This document shows positions 24,536-35,857 of a DNA stretch of 64,000 nucleotides, piece by piece. The notes under the pieces are model-generated. The model saw only the letters and a list, made by a program, of their open reading frames with translations. It was not told the origin of the DNA and searched no databases. The stretch is from DASWLF01 sp963768765 (GTDB lineage Bacteria > Desulfobacterota > Desulfobaccia > Desulfobaccales > 0-14-0-80-60-11), in NCBI GenBank assembly GCA_963768765.1, contig CAVYJK010000021.1, positions 434,001-498,000 of the forward strand, written 5' to 3'. Every line of letters begins with the position of its first letter. Positions within the stretch are counted from its first letter, which is position 1. Made by a program: the position numbers and the translations under genes.

Positions 24536-24858
24536 CAGTGGGCCTCTGGCAGGGTGACAGCCTGCATAGTTGCGCCCACTGCAAAACCGCAGGGCTCCAG
24601 AAGCAGCGGGGCTGCCCGGAATTGGGGGAGAGCCACCCCGGCATTATCTACCAGGTGGGGGAGGAAATATTCAACCATTGCCTGGCGGGCCGGGTGACCC
24701 CGGAAACCCTTGGCTGGCTGCATGATTTCTCCTACCTGGAGGCGGGGATTCTCCCCGAGGCCGGCGGCCTCAACGACCAGTGGGAAATCGACCTCCAGGC
24801 CTTCCAGGTGATCGCCAACGAAAAGGCGGCCCTGGAAAAACAAAAGCGCGGTGAGTAA
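24526..24858 (+). CDS. Tail assembly chaperone, frameshift extension (T part of G-T)
   Basis: Read by -1 frameshift from the upstream gene, adding 110 residues to give a fusion of about 208 residues. Contains CAHCKTAGLQKQRGCPELG, a Cys cluster often seen in this extension in Mu-like phages, and helical HCLAGRVTPETLGWLHDF. A GTG at 24538 is in frame but has no convincing ribosome site. Directly precedes the tape measure gene. Confidence 0.75.
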   Translation, partial: LRIAVGLWQGDSLHSCAHCKTAGLQKQRGCPELGESHPGIIYQVGEEIFNHCLAGRVTPETLGWLHDFSYLEAGILPEAGGLNDQWEIDLQAFQVIANEKAALEKQKRGE

Positions 24859-24864
24859 CCGACC

Positions 24865-27800
24865 ATGCCGGACAACAGAGCCGAACTGATCATCAGCGCC
24901 CGGGACGAATACACCGCTGTCCTTAATAAGATGGCGGCCGGCACGGGTGCGGCCCGCCAGGAGATCACCGGCTTGCAAGGGGCGGCCCAGTCCGCCTCCG
25001 GCAGTTTGGGGACCATGCAGGCCCAGGCCCAGAGCCTGGGTAACATGGTAAGAACGGCCCTGGCCTTCGCCGGCATTACCATCGGCCTTTATGAACTGGC
25101 CCAGGGAGTTAAAAGTTTCGGGTTATCCTGCCTGGAAAGCGGCGGCCGGGCCGAGATCCTCAAGGGCTCCATGCTGGCCCTGGGGCAGGTATATGGCCTC
25201 AGCGAGCAGGCCCTGACCACCTATGTGAGCCGTTTGCGGGAAATGGGCATCCCCACCGCCGAGGCGACGAAAGCCGTCAACGCCTTCATCAAGACCGGCC
25301 TGGAAATCGACAAGCTCGTCCCCCTGGCCCAGGCCGCCAAGGATATCGCCGCCACCACCGGCAAATCCACCCAGGAAGTCTTTGGAGCCTTAGTCGAGTC
25401 CATCCAACGGGGCATGCCCCGGGCCCTGGGGACGGTCGGCATCGGCGTGGCCGATATGATGAAACTCGGCATGGGCGGCATCAAAGACCTGGAAAATGAG
25501 GTGGGCCTCAGCCTGCCGGAGAAGGCCAAGGTCATTTATGACCTGGTGATCAATTACGCCCGCCAGTTCGAAGGGGTGTCCGAATCCGTCGCCGGCTCCT
25601 ATGTCAAGCAGCAGGACCGGGTGAGGCTGGCGGCGGAAGACGCCAAGATCGCCTTGTTCGATGCCCTGAAGCCCCTGGCCACCGCCATAACCGGGGAAAA
25701 GATCCAGGTCTGGGAAGATTTGTATGGCGCCATCAGCAGGAATAAAGAAGGCCTGAACAATCTGGCGGTGAGCGTCGGGGTTTTCGTGGAGCGCACGGTC
25801 GCGGCGGTGGGTGCGGTGACCTCCTTTGTGGCGGCCCACACCGAACTGACCAAGGCAATCTTAACCGTTTACACGACCTATAAAGTGCTCCTGGCCGTGC
25901 AAGGGATGCTGGCGCCGGCCACTACGGCCCACACCGCGGCGGTAGTGGCCAACACCGCGGCAATGGCGGCGAATACCATCGCCCTGGCAGGCAACGCCGC
26001 AGCCCAGGGGGCGGCCCTGGGGAAGACCCTACTGGTGGCCAACGCCTATGGCGTGGTCACCCGGGAAATCGTGCTGTCGAACGCCGCCCTGGCCGCCACC
26101 GGTCCGGCGGCCGCCGGGGCCGCGGTGGGGTTGGCGGCGACCGGGGCGGCTGCGGCCACTGCCACGCCGCTGTGGGCGGCCCTGGCCGGTAAAATTGGCT
26201 TGGCGGTCGCGGCCCTGGCCGCCTACATGGTTTATAAAACCTTCCCGATGCCCGATGCGTCCGCCGAGGGAGGCCTTGCCGTTCTGGGAGGTTATGCTGA
26301 GGCGCCGGCCCCGGCAGGCCCAAAAGGCCCCCTCACCGACCCCAATTCTGATTTAGAGCGGCAGAAGAAATTTACCGAGTTGCAGGTCAAAAGCCAAATA
26401 GAAGCCGCGGCGAAACTTCGCCAGGAACAGTTGAAAGATACCGGCCTGCAAACCGGCACGACCAAGGGCGCCGGCCTGGAGGCGGCCCAGCGCTCCCTGG
26501 AGAATTTCATCCAGACCATGCGGCAGCAGACGGCCCAGGCCGCGGGCGATTCCATGGCCGCCCTGGATGAATGGCTCAATAAGGAATCCAAAAACCTGGA
26601 CCGCCTCGAAGAAAAGACCGGCGAGAGTTTTGACGCCCGCCAGGCCCTGGGGGCCGCCTATAATTCCAAGCGGCAAAAACTGGAGGAGGATTTCACCCTC
26701 TTCGTGGGCAAGGAGTCGGGGAACGCCTACGCCGCCATCGAGGCTGACGCCAACAAATGGCTGGCCAAGGTCGGCGGCGATATCGACAAGATCAAGCAGA
26801 TATCGGCCATCAAGGACCGCAAGGATTCCGAGGAGGACGTCAAGCGCCAGACCGAGCGCCTGGGCCTGGAAAAGGGGATGCAGGACGCCCTGGCCCAGTC
26901 CCTGCCGGCGCTTGACCAGCAACTGGCGGCCAAGGGCCGGGCTCTGGACCTGGAGATCCAGATCGGCCACTGGACCCTGGAGAAAAAGCTCAAAGAACTG
27001 GAGATCGCCGGTATCGTCAGCGCCGCCCAGGCCGACGAATACCGGGGCCTCCAGGGTCTGGTGGACCAGGCCAAGCGCTTTAATCAGGAGCGGGAGAAGT
27101 GGGCGACCGAAGGGCCGGTCGGCTGGGCCCAGGCCTGGGCCTTCGATCGACTCAGCGCCCAGGCCAAACAAGGCATGGATGAGTTTAAATCCATGATGGA
27201 CCGCTCCGAATCCTGGCTGGGGCAGACCTTCGGCCAGGCGCTCCTCGATTCCTTACTGCATAAAAAAACCGACCTAACCAAGATTTGGACCGATATCCTG
27301 GGCACCGCCGTCCAGGAGATGATGAAAATGAACCTGCGCGCCGTTTATAACTTGTTTGCCCGCTTGATAGGGGGCGACCAGCAAGGGGCAGCGGGCGGCA
27401 CGGCCGGCGCCCTGAAGGGAGGCCTGGGCGGCGCCCAGGTGGGAGTGCCGGGCAGCAGCTTGCGGCCCGGTTGGGACGCGGGCTCCGGCGTGGTTCCCAA
27501 CCAGGGCGAGGGTTCTTTTAGCGCCTTTAATTGGAACGAAGCGCTGGGGAAATGGGTCAAGGTGGCCGAGAAGAACGAAGGCGCCGGCCAACAACTGGAC
27601 CTGGCCGGGGCGGCGGGCATCGCCGCGGCCGGCGGCATGGCCCTGGCCGGCATCGGGGTGCTCACCGGCTCCCAGTTCCTGCAGACGGCCGGAATGGCTT
27701 TGATGATGGCGGCCACGGCCCTGCAGATAGCGGCCGCGATAAGCTCTTTTTTCCATGCCGGCGGCATCGTGGCGCATCGAGGTCTCATCGTCCCGGCTTA

Positions 27801-28103
27801 CGCCCATGCAGGCCTGGCGATGGATGAACGGCTCATCGTGGCCCAGACCGGCGAGGGCATCCTCCCCCGGGCCAGTATGGCCCGGTTGGGCCGGGGCCGT
27901 TTCGAGGCCCTGCGCACCGGCGACTTCGATATGGCGGACCGCGGCGGCGGGAATGGTCAACATCAGCATCGGGGACATCCATATTCCCCTGCACTTCGAG
28001 CGCCAGATCAGCGGATCTGGAGGCCGACCAACTGGTGCGCACCCGGCTGATGCCGGCCATCGAAAAAAGATTGGGAAGTTTCGGCCGAGAGTTGCTGAGG
28101 TAA
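24865..28103 (+). CDS. Tape measure protein (two frameshifts near the end)
   Basis: About 1,079 residues. Sets tail length. Long helical regions; hydrophobic Ala-rich stretches at about residues 340-465 and 905-965; typical N terminus (ELIISARDEYTAVLNKMA) and a C-terminal motif resembling the end of lambda-like and Mu-like tape measures (IVAQTGEGILPRASMARLG). Extra bases near 27953 and 28016 shift the last 50 codons; the corrected end reads MVNISIGDIHIPL and RLMPAIEKRLGSFGRELLR. Confidence 0.85.
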
Positions 28104-28106
28104 GCC

Positions 28107-29159
28107 ATGGCCTATGGCAAATTCATTTACACCCCCGCCGCCACCCTGGCCCTGGACCTGGACGGCGCCCATTGCCTCAGCCTGGATAATGCCGCCTTTA
28201 ATTTCGGCTCCCAGGATTTCGCCCTGGATGGCCCCGTTTACATCGACCCGGCGGTAGCCGACGGCGAGTGCTGGCTGGCGGCCAAAGGGACTCTCACCCT
28301 GGCCAACGCCTCCGGCTGGCATTGGTATTACAAGCCCGCCTCCCGGCGCCTGGGGTTGCGCCTCAATGACGGCGGGGCCACGCCTCTCACGGTGGAGACC
28401 CCGGATAACGCCTTGCCCGCCCTGGGGAACCGGCCCTGGCCGGCAATCAAAGTGGACCGGGGCGGCGACCAGGTGCGGTTTTTGGTGGACGGCGCAGACG
28501 TAGGGGGCGGCTCCATCGCGGCCATAGCCGGGAGCCTGAACAATTCAGAACTCTTCAGGGTCGGGGGCTATGATGCGGCCACCCATTGCCACCAGGGACT
28601 CCTGGAGTTCCTGCGGGTGGACCTGGGCCGGCTGCTGCCGGCGGTCTGGTACGAGCAGGAGTGGGACCGCCTGCGGTACGGCTGGCCCCGGCCGCAAATG
28701 GACGAGGACATCGACTTCCTGGCCTATTGGGGTTTCGGCGAAATCCTGGCGGATCTTTCGGACTCCGCCTTCACCCTGGTCTGGCAGGGGGGCGGCGACC
28801 CGGCCTACGTCACCGGCTGGCCGGGGTCGGAGGGGCCCATCGAATACCTCTTCGAAGAAAATTTCCAACGGGACCATGAAACCGGTTTCCTGGACCTGGA
28901 CGCCCGGCAACGGGCCGAGGACGGCTCCCAGAGCGGTTATGCGGGCGCCCGCAAACTCTTTTACCGGCTGCCCTTCAAGCTGATCCCGCGGTCTCAGCGG
29001 ATAGTCCTGGACGCAGCCTGGGCCTCCCCGGACCTGGTGGCGTTTTATGCGGACGCCGATCTGCCGCGCACTTTTTGGGGCCGGGTGCAGACTCCCCCGA
29101 ACTGGAAAGTGCAGCAGATGGAACGGGCCGACGGGGAAGTCTACCTGGAGCAGGCATGA
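28107..29159 (+). CDS. Tail-tip protein with LamG-like domain, 350 aa
   Basis: Residues 5-190 look like a concanavalin/LamG-type jelly roll (LDGAHCLSLDNAAFNFG near the start, HCHQGLLEFLRVDLG near the end). The C-terminal part is specific to this phage. It lies between tape measure and a large tail protein, so a distal-tail or host-contact role is likely. The next start overlaps by four bases. Confidence 0.6.
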   Translation: MAYGKFIYTPAATLALDLDGAHCLSLDNAAFNFGSQDFALDGPVYIDPAVADGECWLAAKGTLTLANASGWHWYYKPASRRLGLRLNDGGATPLTVETPDNALPALGNRPWPAIKVDRGGDQVRFLVDGADVGGGSIAAIAGSLNNSELFRVGGYDAATHCHQGLLEFLRVDLGRLLPAVWYEQEWDRLRYGWPRPQMDEDIDFLAYWGFGEILADLSDSAFTLVWQGGGDPAYVTGWPGSEGPIEYLFEENFQRDHETGFLDLDARQRAEDGSQSGYAGARKLFYRLPFKLIPRSQRIVLDAAWASPDLVAFYADADLPRTFWGRVQTPPNWKVQQMERADGEVYLEQA

Positions 29160-31751
29160 TTACGCCACCGGCTGCGGGCGGACATTTTGTGGGCGGCTTT
29201 CTGGACGCCCCCTGGTTCCTTCCCGGGGGGTTTGAAGGTTCGGAAACCCGGCGGTTCGGAGCCCGCCCGAGGTGGCCCTTCACCTTCTTCCCCCATTATT
29301 TTCTCACCGGCGTAACGGCGGACTCCGGCGACTACCTCAATTGCACCTTCGCGGCGGTGGATCGCATCCAGGTGAACCCCGGCGCCGCCACCGCCTCCTG
29401 GACCGGCCCGGACCGGGAGGCCACGGTGGGGCGTTACCCCGCGGCCGCCATGATTTCCTGGACGGAAAACCTGACGGGGTATAGCGTCGGGGTGGAGTAC
29501 AAGACCGCGGCTTCCCAGGACTCCCTGGCCGCGGCCTCCTGGGAGGCCGCGGTGAACGGCGGGACCTACAACCTCTACCGCTGGTATAAACTGAGGGTCT
29601 CCTGGGCCGGCTTCCGCTGCCTGGCGCAGGAGGAGATTGACCCGGAAAATCCGCGGGCTGCCTTCGCCACGGAAACTCCCGCCGGCCCCAACGCCTCCTT
29701 TGCCACCGAAGGCACCGGCGGGCCTTCCTATATCGAGGGTTTGACCCTGGAGGGGGAATTCCCCATCAACGCCGGAGACGTGGTGCCGGAGGGCCAGATT
29801 TCCCAGCAGTTGCCGCTTGATTTTTCCGACCTGGGCGCCGGGGACTACACCTTCAAACTGCTGAAAACCTCCGGGCTCTACGACCACCTCTCCCCCAATT
29901 TCCTTTTTTACAGCGAGACCAATTGGTGGGGCAAAAACCTTCGGGTCTGCGCTGGCTACCAGCGCCCGGGAACCCAAATCATCGACTCCCTTAAACTCTA
30001 TGAGGGGCGCCTGATGACCTGGGGACGCCCGGCCCTGGAGGTGGACGCCACCGGCCGCCCCACCTTCCCCGGGGTGGAAATCTATACCCGGGATCTGACT
30101 GCGGTGCTGCTGAACCAGAGGATCGGCATGCCGGACTCCGACGGTGTGCCCCAGCCTTTCGTGCGGGGCCGAATAGTGGCGGACGCCAATGAGTTAGCCG
30201 CCTTCAACCCATTCCCCCCGGTGCGGGAGGCGGACTTCGAAACCGGCGACCTCAGCCAGTTGAGCGGCTATGAGACCACCGCCCACGGCACCGTGGCCAT
30301 TACCACCGACCATCCCTACCGCGGGACTTATTGCTGCCGCACCCGGGTGGATAATGCCGCCAACGAGCGGGCCGTCATCAGGCAAGACCTGGAGGTTCCG
30401 GCCGCCGCCGTCTTCTTCCAGGGTAATATGTATGTGGCGGCCATGCCCGCGGTGCCGGAGGCCGAAAATACCCGAATCGCCGGGGTTGCCGACCAGGCCG
30501 GCAACCCGATCATGGACCTCTACGTCGACAATGACACCCGCCTCTGGGTGAAGCATCCGGATAATTGTTGGTGGGATACCGACTATTTCCTGGCGGGTTA
30601 TACGGGCCAGCATGTGCAGCTGACCATTGGCCTGCTCTGCGCCAGCCCCGGCCTTTTGAAGGTCTGGCTCAATGACGATGAAATTTTCTCCAAGGATGAC
30701 CATCCTTTTGACGACGTCGCCGCTTATAGCGGCTGGGTCGGGCCCCGCACCGGGCCGACGGCGGAAACCTGGGATATTTACTGGGATGGCGTCAAAATCT
30801 GGAATACCTGGAACCCCTCCCTGTATCAGGTTTACGGCGGTCCCTATCGGTCCATCGATGCAATGTATGTGGATGGGGTCGTTACCCCCCAGGAGATACT
30901 CAATCGCAGTAAACGGCAGCGGGCGCTGGACCATAGATTAAAGACCAAAGTACGCAAGGGGCGCAAGGCCGGGAACGCCAATTACGTGACCTACCCGGAA
31001 CTGGGGGCCGTCGCCTGGTTGGACTATGCCAACCCGCCCAGCGGCGCTATCCGGCTGGGACTGACCAAAGATGATATCACTCATCCGGTGGACCATTCGG
31101 TGGAGATCATCGCCGCCTGCGGCCACATCGATAAGATTAATAACGCCAGGGCCGCGGCGGCCAAGGCCGCCACTCCCAACGACTCCATTGGCGTCTATTT
31201 CGAAAATATCCACCGCGGTCGACGCCATCAAGCAGATTTGCAGCCTCTGCCTCCTCTCCTTCTGGATGGACCAGGGGGTTTTTAACCTCCAGGCTTACAC
31301 CGGAGCCCCCCTGAGCGAGCCGGTTATGGATTTGACTCCCCATGTCAGGCGGCGGGTGAGCGGTGGCCTGAATATGGAGGACCTGACCTCCCGGGTCGAC
31401 GGCTCTAATGGCTGGTCCGACCGCAATCCGGATCTCCATTATGAAATGGTGGACCCGCAGTTGCAGAATCTGCTGGGAGACACCAATGAGGAGCTGGATT
31501 TCTCCTGGGGCAATCCGGTGATGTCAGAAAACTCCGAGATGATGCGGGCCAAGGTAATGTTGCTCTTCGGGAGGTTGAGTCAACCCCGGGAAACCGTGGA
31601 TATCGAGGGCTGGGGACCCTGGCTGCGTCTGGAACTGGGTGATACCGTCAGCCTCGATGGCGTGAATTTCCTGATCCATTCCAAGACCATTACCATCGGC
31701 GTCCTGCCCGTTGTCAACCTGGGGCTGGTCCGATTCTTGGGGGTGAGCTAA
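29156..31751 (+). CDS. Large tail-tip/central fibre-type protein (one frameshift)
   Basis: About 864 residues. Beta-rich N terminus, a LamG-like middle (YRGTYCCRTRVDNAANERA, LLKVWLNDDEIFS), and a hub-like C-terminal part (DLTPHVRRRVSGGLN, LRLELGDTVSLDG) similar to tail hub proteins of siphophages. One extra base near 31217 separates the C-terminal part. The stop overlaps the next start (TAATG). Confidence 0.65.
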
Positions 31752-32823
31752 TGTCCTTGGCGAGTATCCTGGCATTTTTGAAGGGCATCAAGGATTATTA
31801 CAACCCTGATGCCGATCATGAAATCCTGCAGGCCCACTTACGCAACCTGACTCTGGCCGTTGCCGCCGCGGGGGCAAGGAAATCCCCGGCCTCCAGTGGG
31901 TTAGCAATACCGCCGTCAAGATCGCCGCCACGGCCGATGCGCCGGCGGGCCTGCTGATGCAGGGGTTTCCCAATGTGCTGCACCCCGGCCTCTTCGTGGA
32001 CGCCGGCCTCACCGACGGCTGGTACCGGCAGGTGGCGGCCGACACCAGCCTTGACCTCTCCTCCGCCCTGGCCCGCTGGGGCTCGGAGAAGGCTTCCCAG
32101 TGGTACCTGGTTTATGCCCTGGCCGGAGACGAGGATAGCGCCTTCACCCTCAAGGCCATGCCCCTGATGCGGTTTAAAAGCCAGGCTTCCCAAATCATCA
32201 GTCTGGGAACAAATAATGCTCCCGGCACCGGCATCGGCTACGGCTTCGTCACCGATGAGCTGGCGGGCTTCATGCTCTATGTGCTCTCCGGGGTCTCCGC
32301 CGGGATGCTCCGCCCCATCACCGCCAATAATAACGATAACGGCACCGCGGGCACCATCACCTATTCCGGGGCCGCCCTGACCCTGAGCCAGGGAGACTGG
32401 TTCGCGGTGCTGCCGGCGGCCAATTTCAGGTGGCTGGGAAACGTCCGCAATGGCACCGGCAGTAATCTTTGGGAGTTTTATCAGGACGGCAACCGTTACC
32501 GTTGGGGGGATGATCACGCAGTTACCGGATCCGTAGGCGGCGCCACGGTGGAAAACGTCGACGCGGTGGACCCGATGGCCACCTGGTGCACCCTGGATTA
32601 TTATTATTATGGCAGCGCCGCGATAATCGTGGAGGATTATGTCGCCCACCCCGAGGAAACCAGCCTTAAATATAGATGGCCCCTTTTTTATAATTTTAAT
32701 GATCCTAATTATACGCTGGCTGGCGTTATCCAGTCTCCGGTGAAAAACTGCCGGACCTATTTTCACACTCAGGGGACTATGAATTGCAGGGACTACACCC
32801 TACCTGCGGGGTTTTTCGGATAG
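31751..32823 (+). CDS. Tail fibre-like protein (frame break near 31870)
   Basis: About 357 residues. Start ILAFLKGIKDYYNPDADHE; after a break in a G-rich stretch the sequence continues GLQWVSNTAVKIAATADAP to the TAG at 32821. The C-terminal part is rich in aromatic residues and beta-prone. Unlike most breaks here, the change equals two extra bases or one missing. Between the tail-tip gene and the tailspike. Confidence 0.55.
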
Positions 32824-32833
32824 GAGAGGAAAA

Positions 32834-35173
32834 ATGAGCAGCAGAATAAGATGGCTGTTGATCCCCGTATTGGCGGCGATGCTTTGGGCCGGATCGGCCT
32901 GGGCCGGGACCGTCACCGCCAGCGGCTTCCTTTATAAGCCCGCCCTCGGGGCCAGCGGGACTACGGAGAAGAACCTCTTTGACGCCGGCTTCGACCGGGT
33001 GGACGACAGATTGGGCAATGAAATCTGGGTGGGCGATCCGAACTACGGGACCACCCTCTCTGCCGCCATTACCGCCATCGGCTCCAATACGGCCATCCTG
33101 CGGGTGCCCCCCGGCACGGTCAGCATCGCCGCTGACCTGACCATCCCGGCCAACATTACCCTCAAGCCGGAGCGCGGGGCCATCTTCGCCATCGCCACCG
33201 GCAAGACATTGACTATCAATGGCGGGTTTGTGGACGAGCTTTGCCGATATTTTTCCTGCACCGGCACCGGCAAGGTGGTCTTCGGCACCGGCAGCATTCA
33301 GGAAGTTCCCCCCCAATGGTGGTATGACGGGGGTGGGGATTGGAGCGCCGCCTTCCAGTCCGCCGCCGATTCGGTGGCCCAGGTGGGCCGGGCTTCTGAT
33401 GGCGGAGACAACCGCAACACCGGCGGGGTCATCCGGCTGGTGGCCGGCGCCTACACTCTGAACTCCACCGTCACCGTCTACGAAGCCATGTCCGTCTTGG
33501 GGGCGGGCCAGGAGAGCACCCATCTTACCTATACCGGCACCGGCCCGGCCTTCGATTTCACCTCCCACGGCAACTGGAACACCAGAGGGCCGCGCTTCAA
33601 GGGATTCACCCTCTTTTGCTCAGGGGCTTCTGCCTGTGGTCTCAGAATAGGCGACCCTAAGACGGATATATTGAATACGGTCCACGACAACACGGCCCTG
33701 CATCCGAAAGTGGAGGATGTCTTTTTCCGGGGCGATTACACCAATCCTTTTGCCATCCAATGGAACGTGGCCTTTGGCGGGGAAATCAAGGGTTGCAGTT
33801 TCACCCGGTTCATCCGCCAGATAGATTTCCATGGCTCCGACGAGAATATTATTGAAGGTAACCGTTTTTCAGAAGGAGAAGTTCAGGTCGCCATCGATGC
33901 CGGGTTTCCCATCGAGGGAATGACCGCGGGCAATCCCACCGTCGTGACCTGGACCGGGCACGGGCTGACCACCGGCAAGAAAGTCGCCCTCTTTGCCATG
34001 AAGCAGGCCAACTGGGTGAATTACAACGGCTATGGTTACTATGCCGTGACCAAAATCGATGACGACCATTTCTCCCTGGCCTTTGATTCCACCACCTGGG
34101 GGGCCTATAACGCCAGCACCGATCCGGGTCTCATCAGCTATGAATACTGGTCCGGGAGCCGCAACCGCATCATTAATAATTCTTTCCTGGTCCCCACAAA
34201 CGGGGCTCTGGCCTTCATCCTCTCCGGCGATGCCCAGCCCTGGATTTGCCACAATTTCTTTGAAAACTACCTCTCCTACGGCACCACGAATTACATCGTC
34301 AAGTTCCTGCCGAGGACCGGGAATATCACCCTGAACAACAATTCTCTGGAAATAGGCACCGGGGCAACGACCCTCGGCTCCTTCGATTTTGGCGGCATCA
34401 ATTTCTGGAACGGCACGGGGGGCATTTCCTCCCTGACCTGCATCGGCAATGGGCCAATGAATAACTCTGCCTACACTCAATTGGCGGCCAATTTCGGCCT
34501 GGCGAACCGCAACTGGCGCTGGTTCCATAAGTTTTCCGGCTACCGCTGCAAAGTGGTGCATTACGGCAACGCCCAGCCCATTGACGACAGCTTTCCTTTC
34601 AACAGCCAGGAGCGGCAGACCTGGCCGGGGAACACCGCCTTTGTGGGCGGCCTGGATTATCCAGGCCTTACCAGTGAAACTACCAGCGGCAAGGTCTGGG
34701 TATCCGAGGTGGGGGCTTGGAACTTCAATTATCCCAGCGCCACCAAAGCCGATACCTTGCTCAGTTGGCTCCATACCGGGGTCAACGGCACGGTTTCCAT
34801 CATGATTGAAGCCAAGGCCGGTGTAACCAGCCAGCAGGTGAAGGTGGAACGCCTGAACGGCGAGGTCACCGGCGCTACCGCTACCCAGGCCCTCACCACC
34901 TCCTGGGCCTGGTATAAGGTCTTTACCGGCGCGGCGGTGACCGACTTGGGCATTAACCTCTGGAATGATGACACTACCCACAACGGGGCGGTTTACTTGC
35001 GGCGGGTGGTGGTGATGTATGAAAACTCTACGCTGTATTGCCTTGGCACCTGGCAATATCCTTTCTGGATGGGGTCTTATAGTCTATGGGTAAACGCCTC
35101 TTCAGGAAAACTATATAAGAAAAATGGCACTCCGGCCAATGATACAGACGGCACCATTGTAGGTTCAGAGTAG
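32834..35173 (+). CDS. Tailspike-like right-handed beta-helix protein with signal peptide, 779 aa
   Basis: Residues 1-25 are a Sec signal peptide (WLLIPVLAAMLWAGSAWA). Residues about 65-500 have the pattern of pectate-lyase-like beta-helices (AILRVPPGTVSIAADLTIP, GGVIRLVAGAYTLNSTVTV, NIIEGNRFSEGEV). The C-terminal 150 residues look like a lectin-type module (VSIMIEAKAGVTSQQVKVE). Such spikes bind or cut host polysaccharide. A signal peptide on a tail protein is unexpected. Intact frame. Confidence 0.7.
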   Translation: MSSRIRWLLIPVLAAMLWAGSAWAGTVTASGFLYKPALGASGTTEKNLFDAGFDRVDDRLGNEIWVGDPNYGTTLSAAITAIGSNTAILRVPPGTVSIAADLTIPANITLKPERGAIFAIATGKTLTINGGFVDELCRYFSCTGTGKVVFGTGSIQEVPPQWWYDGGGDWSAAFQSAADSVAQVGRASDGGDNRNTGGVIRLVAGAYTLNSTVTVYEAMSVLGAGQESTHLTYTGTGPAFDFTSHGNWNTRGPRFKGFTLFCSGASACGLRIGDPKTDILNTVHDNTALHPKVEDVFFRGDYTNPFAIQWNVAFGGEIKGCSFTRFIRQIDFHGSDENIIEGNRFSEGEVQVAIDAGFPIEGMTAGNPTVVTWTGHGLTTGKKVALFAMKQANWVNYNGYGYYAVTKIDDDHFSLAFDSTTWGAYNASTDPGLISYEYWSGSRNRIINNSFLVPTNGALAFILSGDAQPWICHNFFENYLSYGTTNYIVKFLPRTGNITLNNNSLEIGTGATTLGSFDFGGINFWNGTGGISSLTCIGNGPMNNSAYTQLAANFGLANRNWRWFHKFSGYRCKVVHYGNAQPIDDSFPFNSQERQTWPGNTAFVGGLDYPGLTSETTSGKVWVSEVGAWNFNYPSATKADTLLSWLHTGVNGTVSIMIEAKAGVTSQQVKVERLNGEVTGATATQALTTSWAWYKVFTGAAVTDLGINLWNDDTTHNGAVYLRRVVVMYENSTLYCLGTWQYPFWMGSYSLWVNASSGKLYKKNGTPANDTDGTIVGSE

Positions 35174-35174
35174 A

Positions 35175-35312
35175 GTGCGGGCCCTCTTCGGCGGCCACCA
35201 GATGCTGGAGGTCGCCACCTATACCCGGGGAACCCGCCACGGCCGGGAAAAGCCGGCCCGGGAGCTCCTCATCGCCAATTACGACCTGGAGGTTGCGGCG
35301 AAGAAGGCTTAG
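35175..35312 (+). CDS. Small phage protein, 45 aa, last gene of the prophage
   Basis: GTG start just after the tailspike stop. Basic, with segment LEVATYTRGTRHGREKP. It may be a remnant of a larger gene, since phages of this group often carry modification genes here. No Mom-like or other family recognised. Confidence 0.4.
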   Translation: MRALFGGHQMLEVATYTRGTRHGREKPARELLIANYDLEVAAKKA

Positions 35313-35550
35313 AGGCGGGATAAAGGGTCATTTAAGGGTTGTCAGGTAATAGAATTACGGCCTGCAGGTGATGGCTATAACGGCCGCTTTAGGGTCTTTT
35401 GACGGGTTATGTTTTGGCTGTTTGGCTTCGTAAATCGGGGCTCTTTTATCCCCTTTTCGCCCATTTTCCTAACAGCCGTTTGCTTTTTTCCACAACTTTT
35501 TAAAATCATTTCTCGCGTTTTTGGGCTTCCATTTCTCGCGTTCCGCTTCA
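35313..35550 (+). other. Prophage right end (attR side) with transposase-binding-type repeats
   Basis: No gene. Two copies of CATTTCTCGCGTT lie at 35507-35519 and 35530-35542, 23 bases apart, and the sequence ends CGTTCCGCTTCA at 35550. The Mu right end ends in a very similar CGTTTTTCGTGCGCCGCTTCA, where the repeats are transposase-binding sites. The terminal CA at 35549-35550 is therefore taken as the phage end. Flanking host bases are GTGGC (35551-35555), the expected 5-base duplication if also present at the left end. Confidence 0.8.
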
Positions 35551-35646
35551 GTGGCCGTGGCGGGCGGTTATGTGGGTCTGTTAAGCGCCGATGGTTACTT
35601 GCCAAAAGAAATTCAGTGGACTAGCTGGAGATGCGGTCTTAAATAA
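35551..35646 (+). pseudogene. Possible 3' remnant of the host gene hit by the prophage
   Basis: Immediately after the phage end one frame reads AVAGGYVGLLSADGYLPKE and stops with TAA at 35644-35646. It has no start of its own. If real, the prophage inserted into this gene and its 5' part lies beyond the left end, outside the window. The remaining bases to 35857 are AT-richer and show nothing recognisable. Confidence 0.35.
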
Positions 35647-35857
35647 TGACATCTCGCGGTTTAAATTGGGGTGACAATTAAGTAGTAGCTTGTTATTTCA
35701 TCTGCCCAAACCTATTCCAGGATTTGCAGGGGTATGGAAAGGTTAACGTGATAGGTTTGTTAAAGGAGGCATCGAACTGCTGGAACCGTACCGATCTGGA
35801 AGCAATTTAAAAATATTATTTCAGGGGAAAATAATCCTGACCCAATTAAACTCTTGC

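Noticed and set aside
24538..24858. Independent gene starting at GTG 24538
   Set aside because: The phased slippery heptamer upstream explains the frame better as a -1 extension of the preceding chaperone.
33869..35056. Long open frame on the minus strand (395 codons) opposite the tailspike
   Set aside because: It is the antisense shadow of a gene with clear beta-helix protein features; its own translation shows no recognisable motif.
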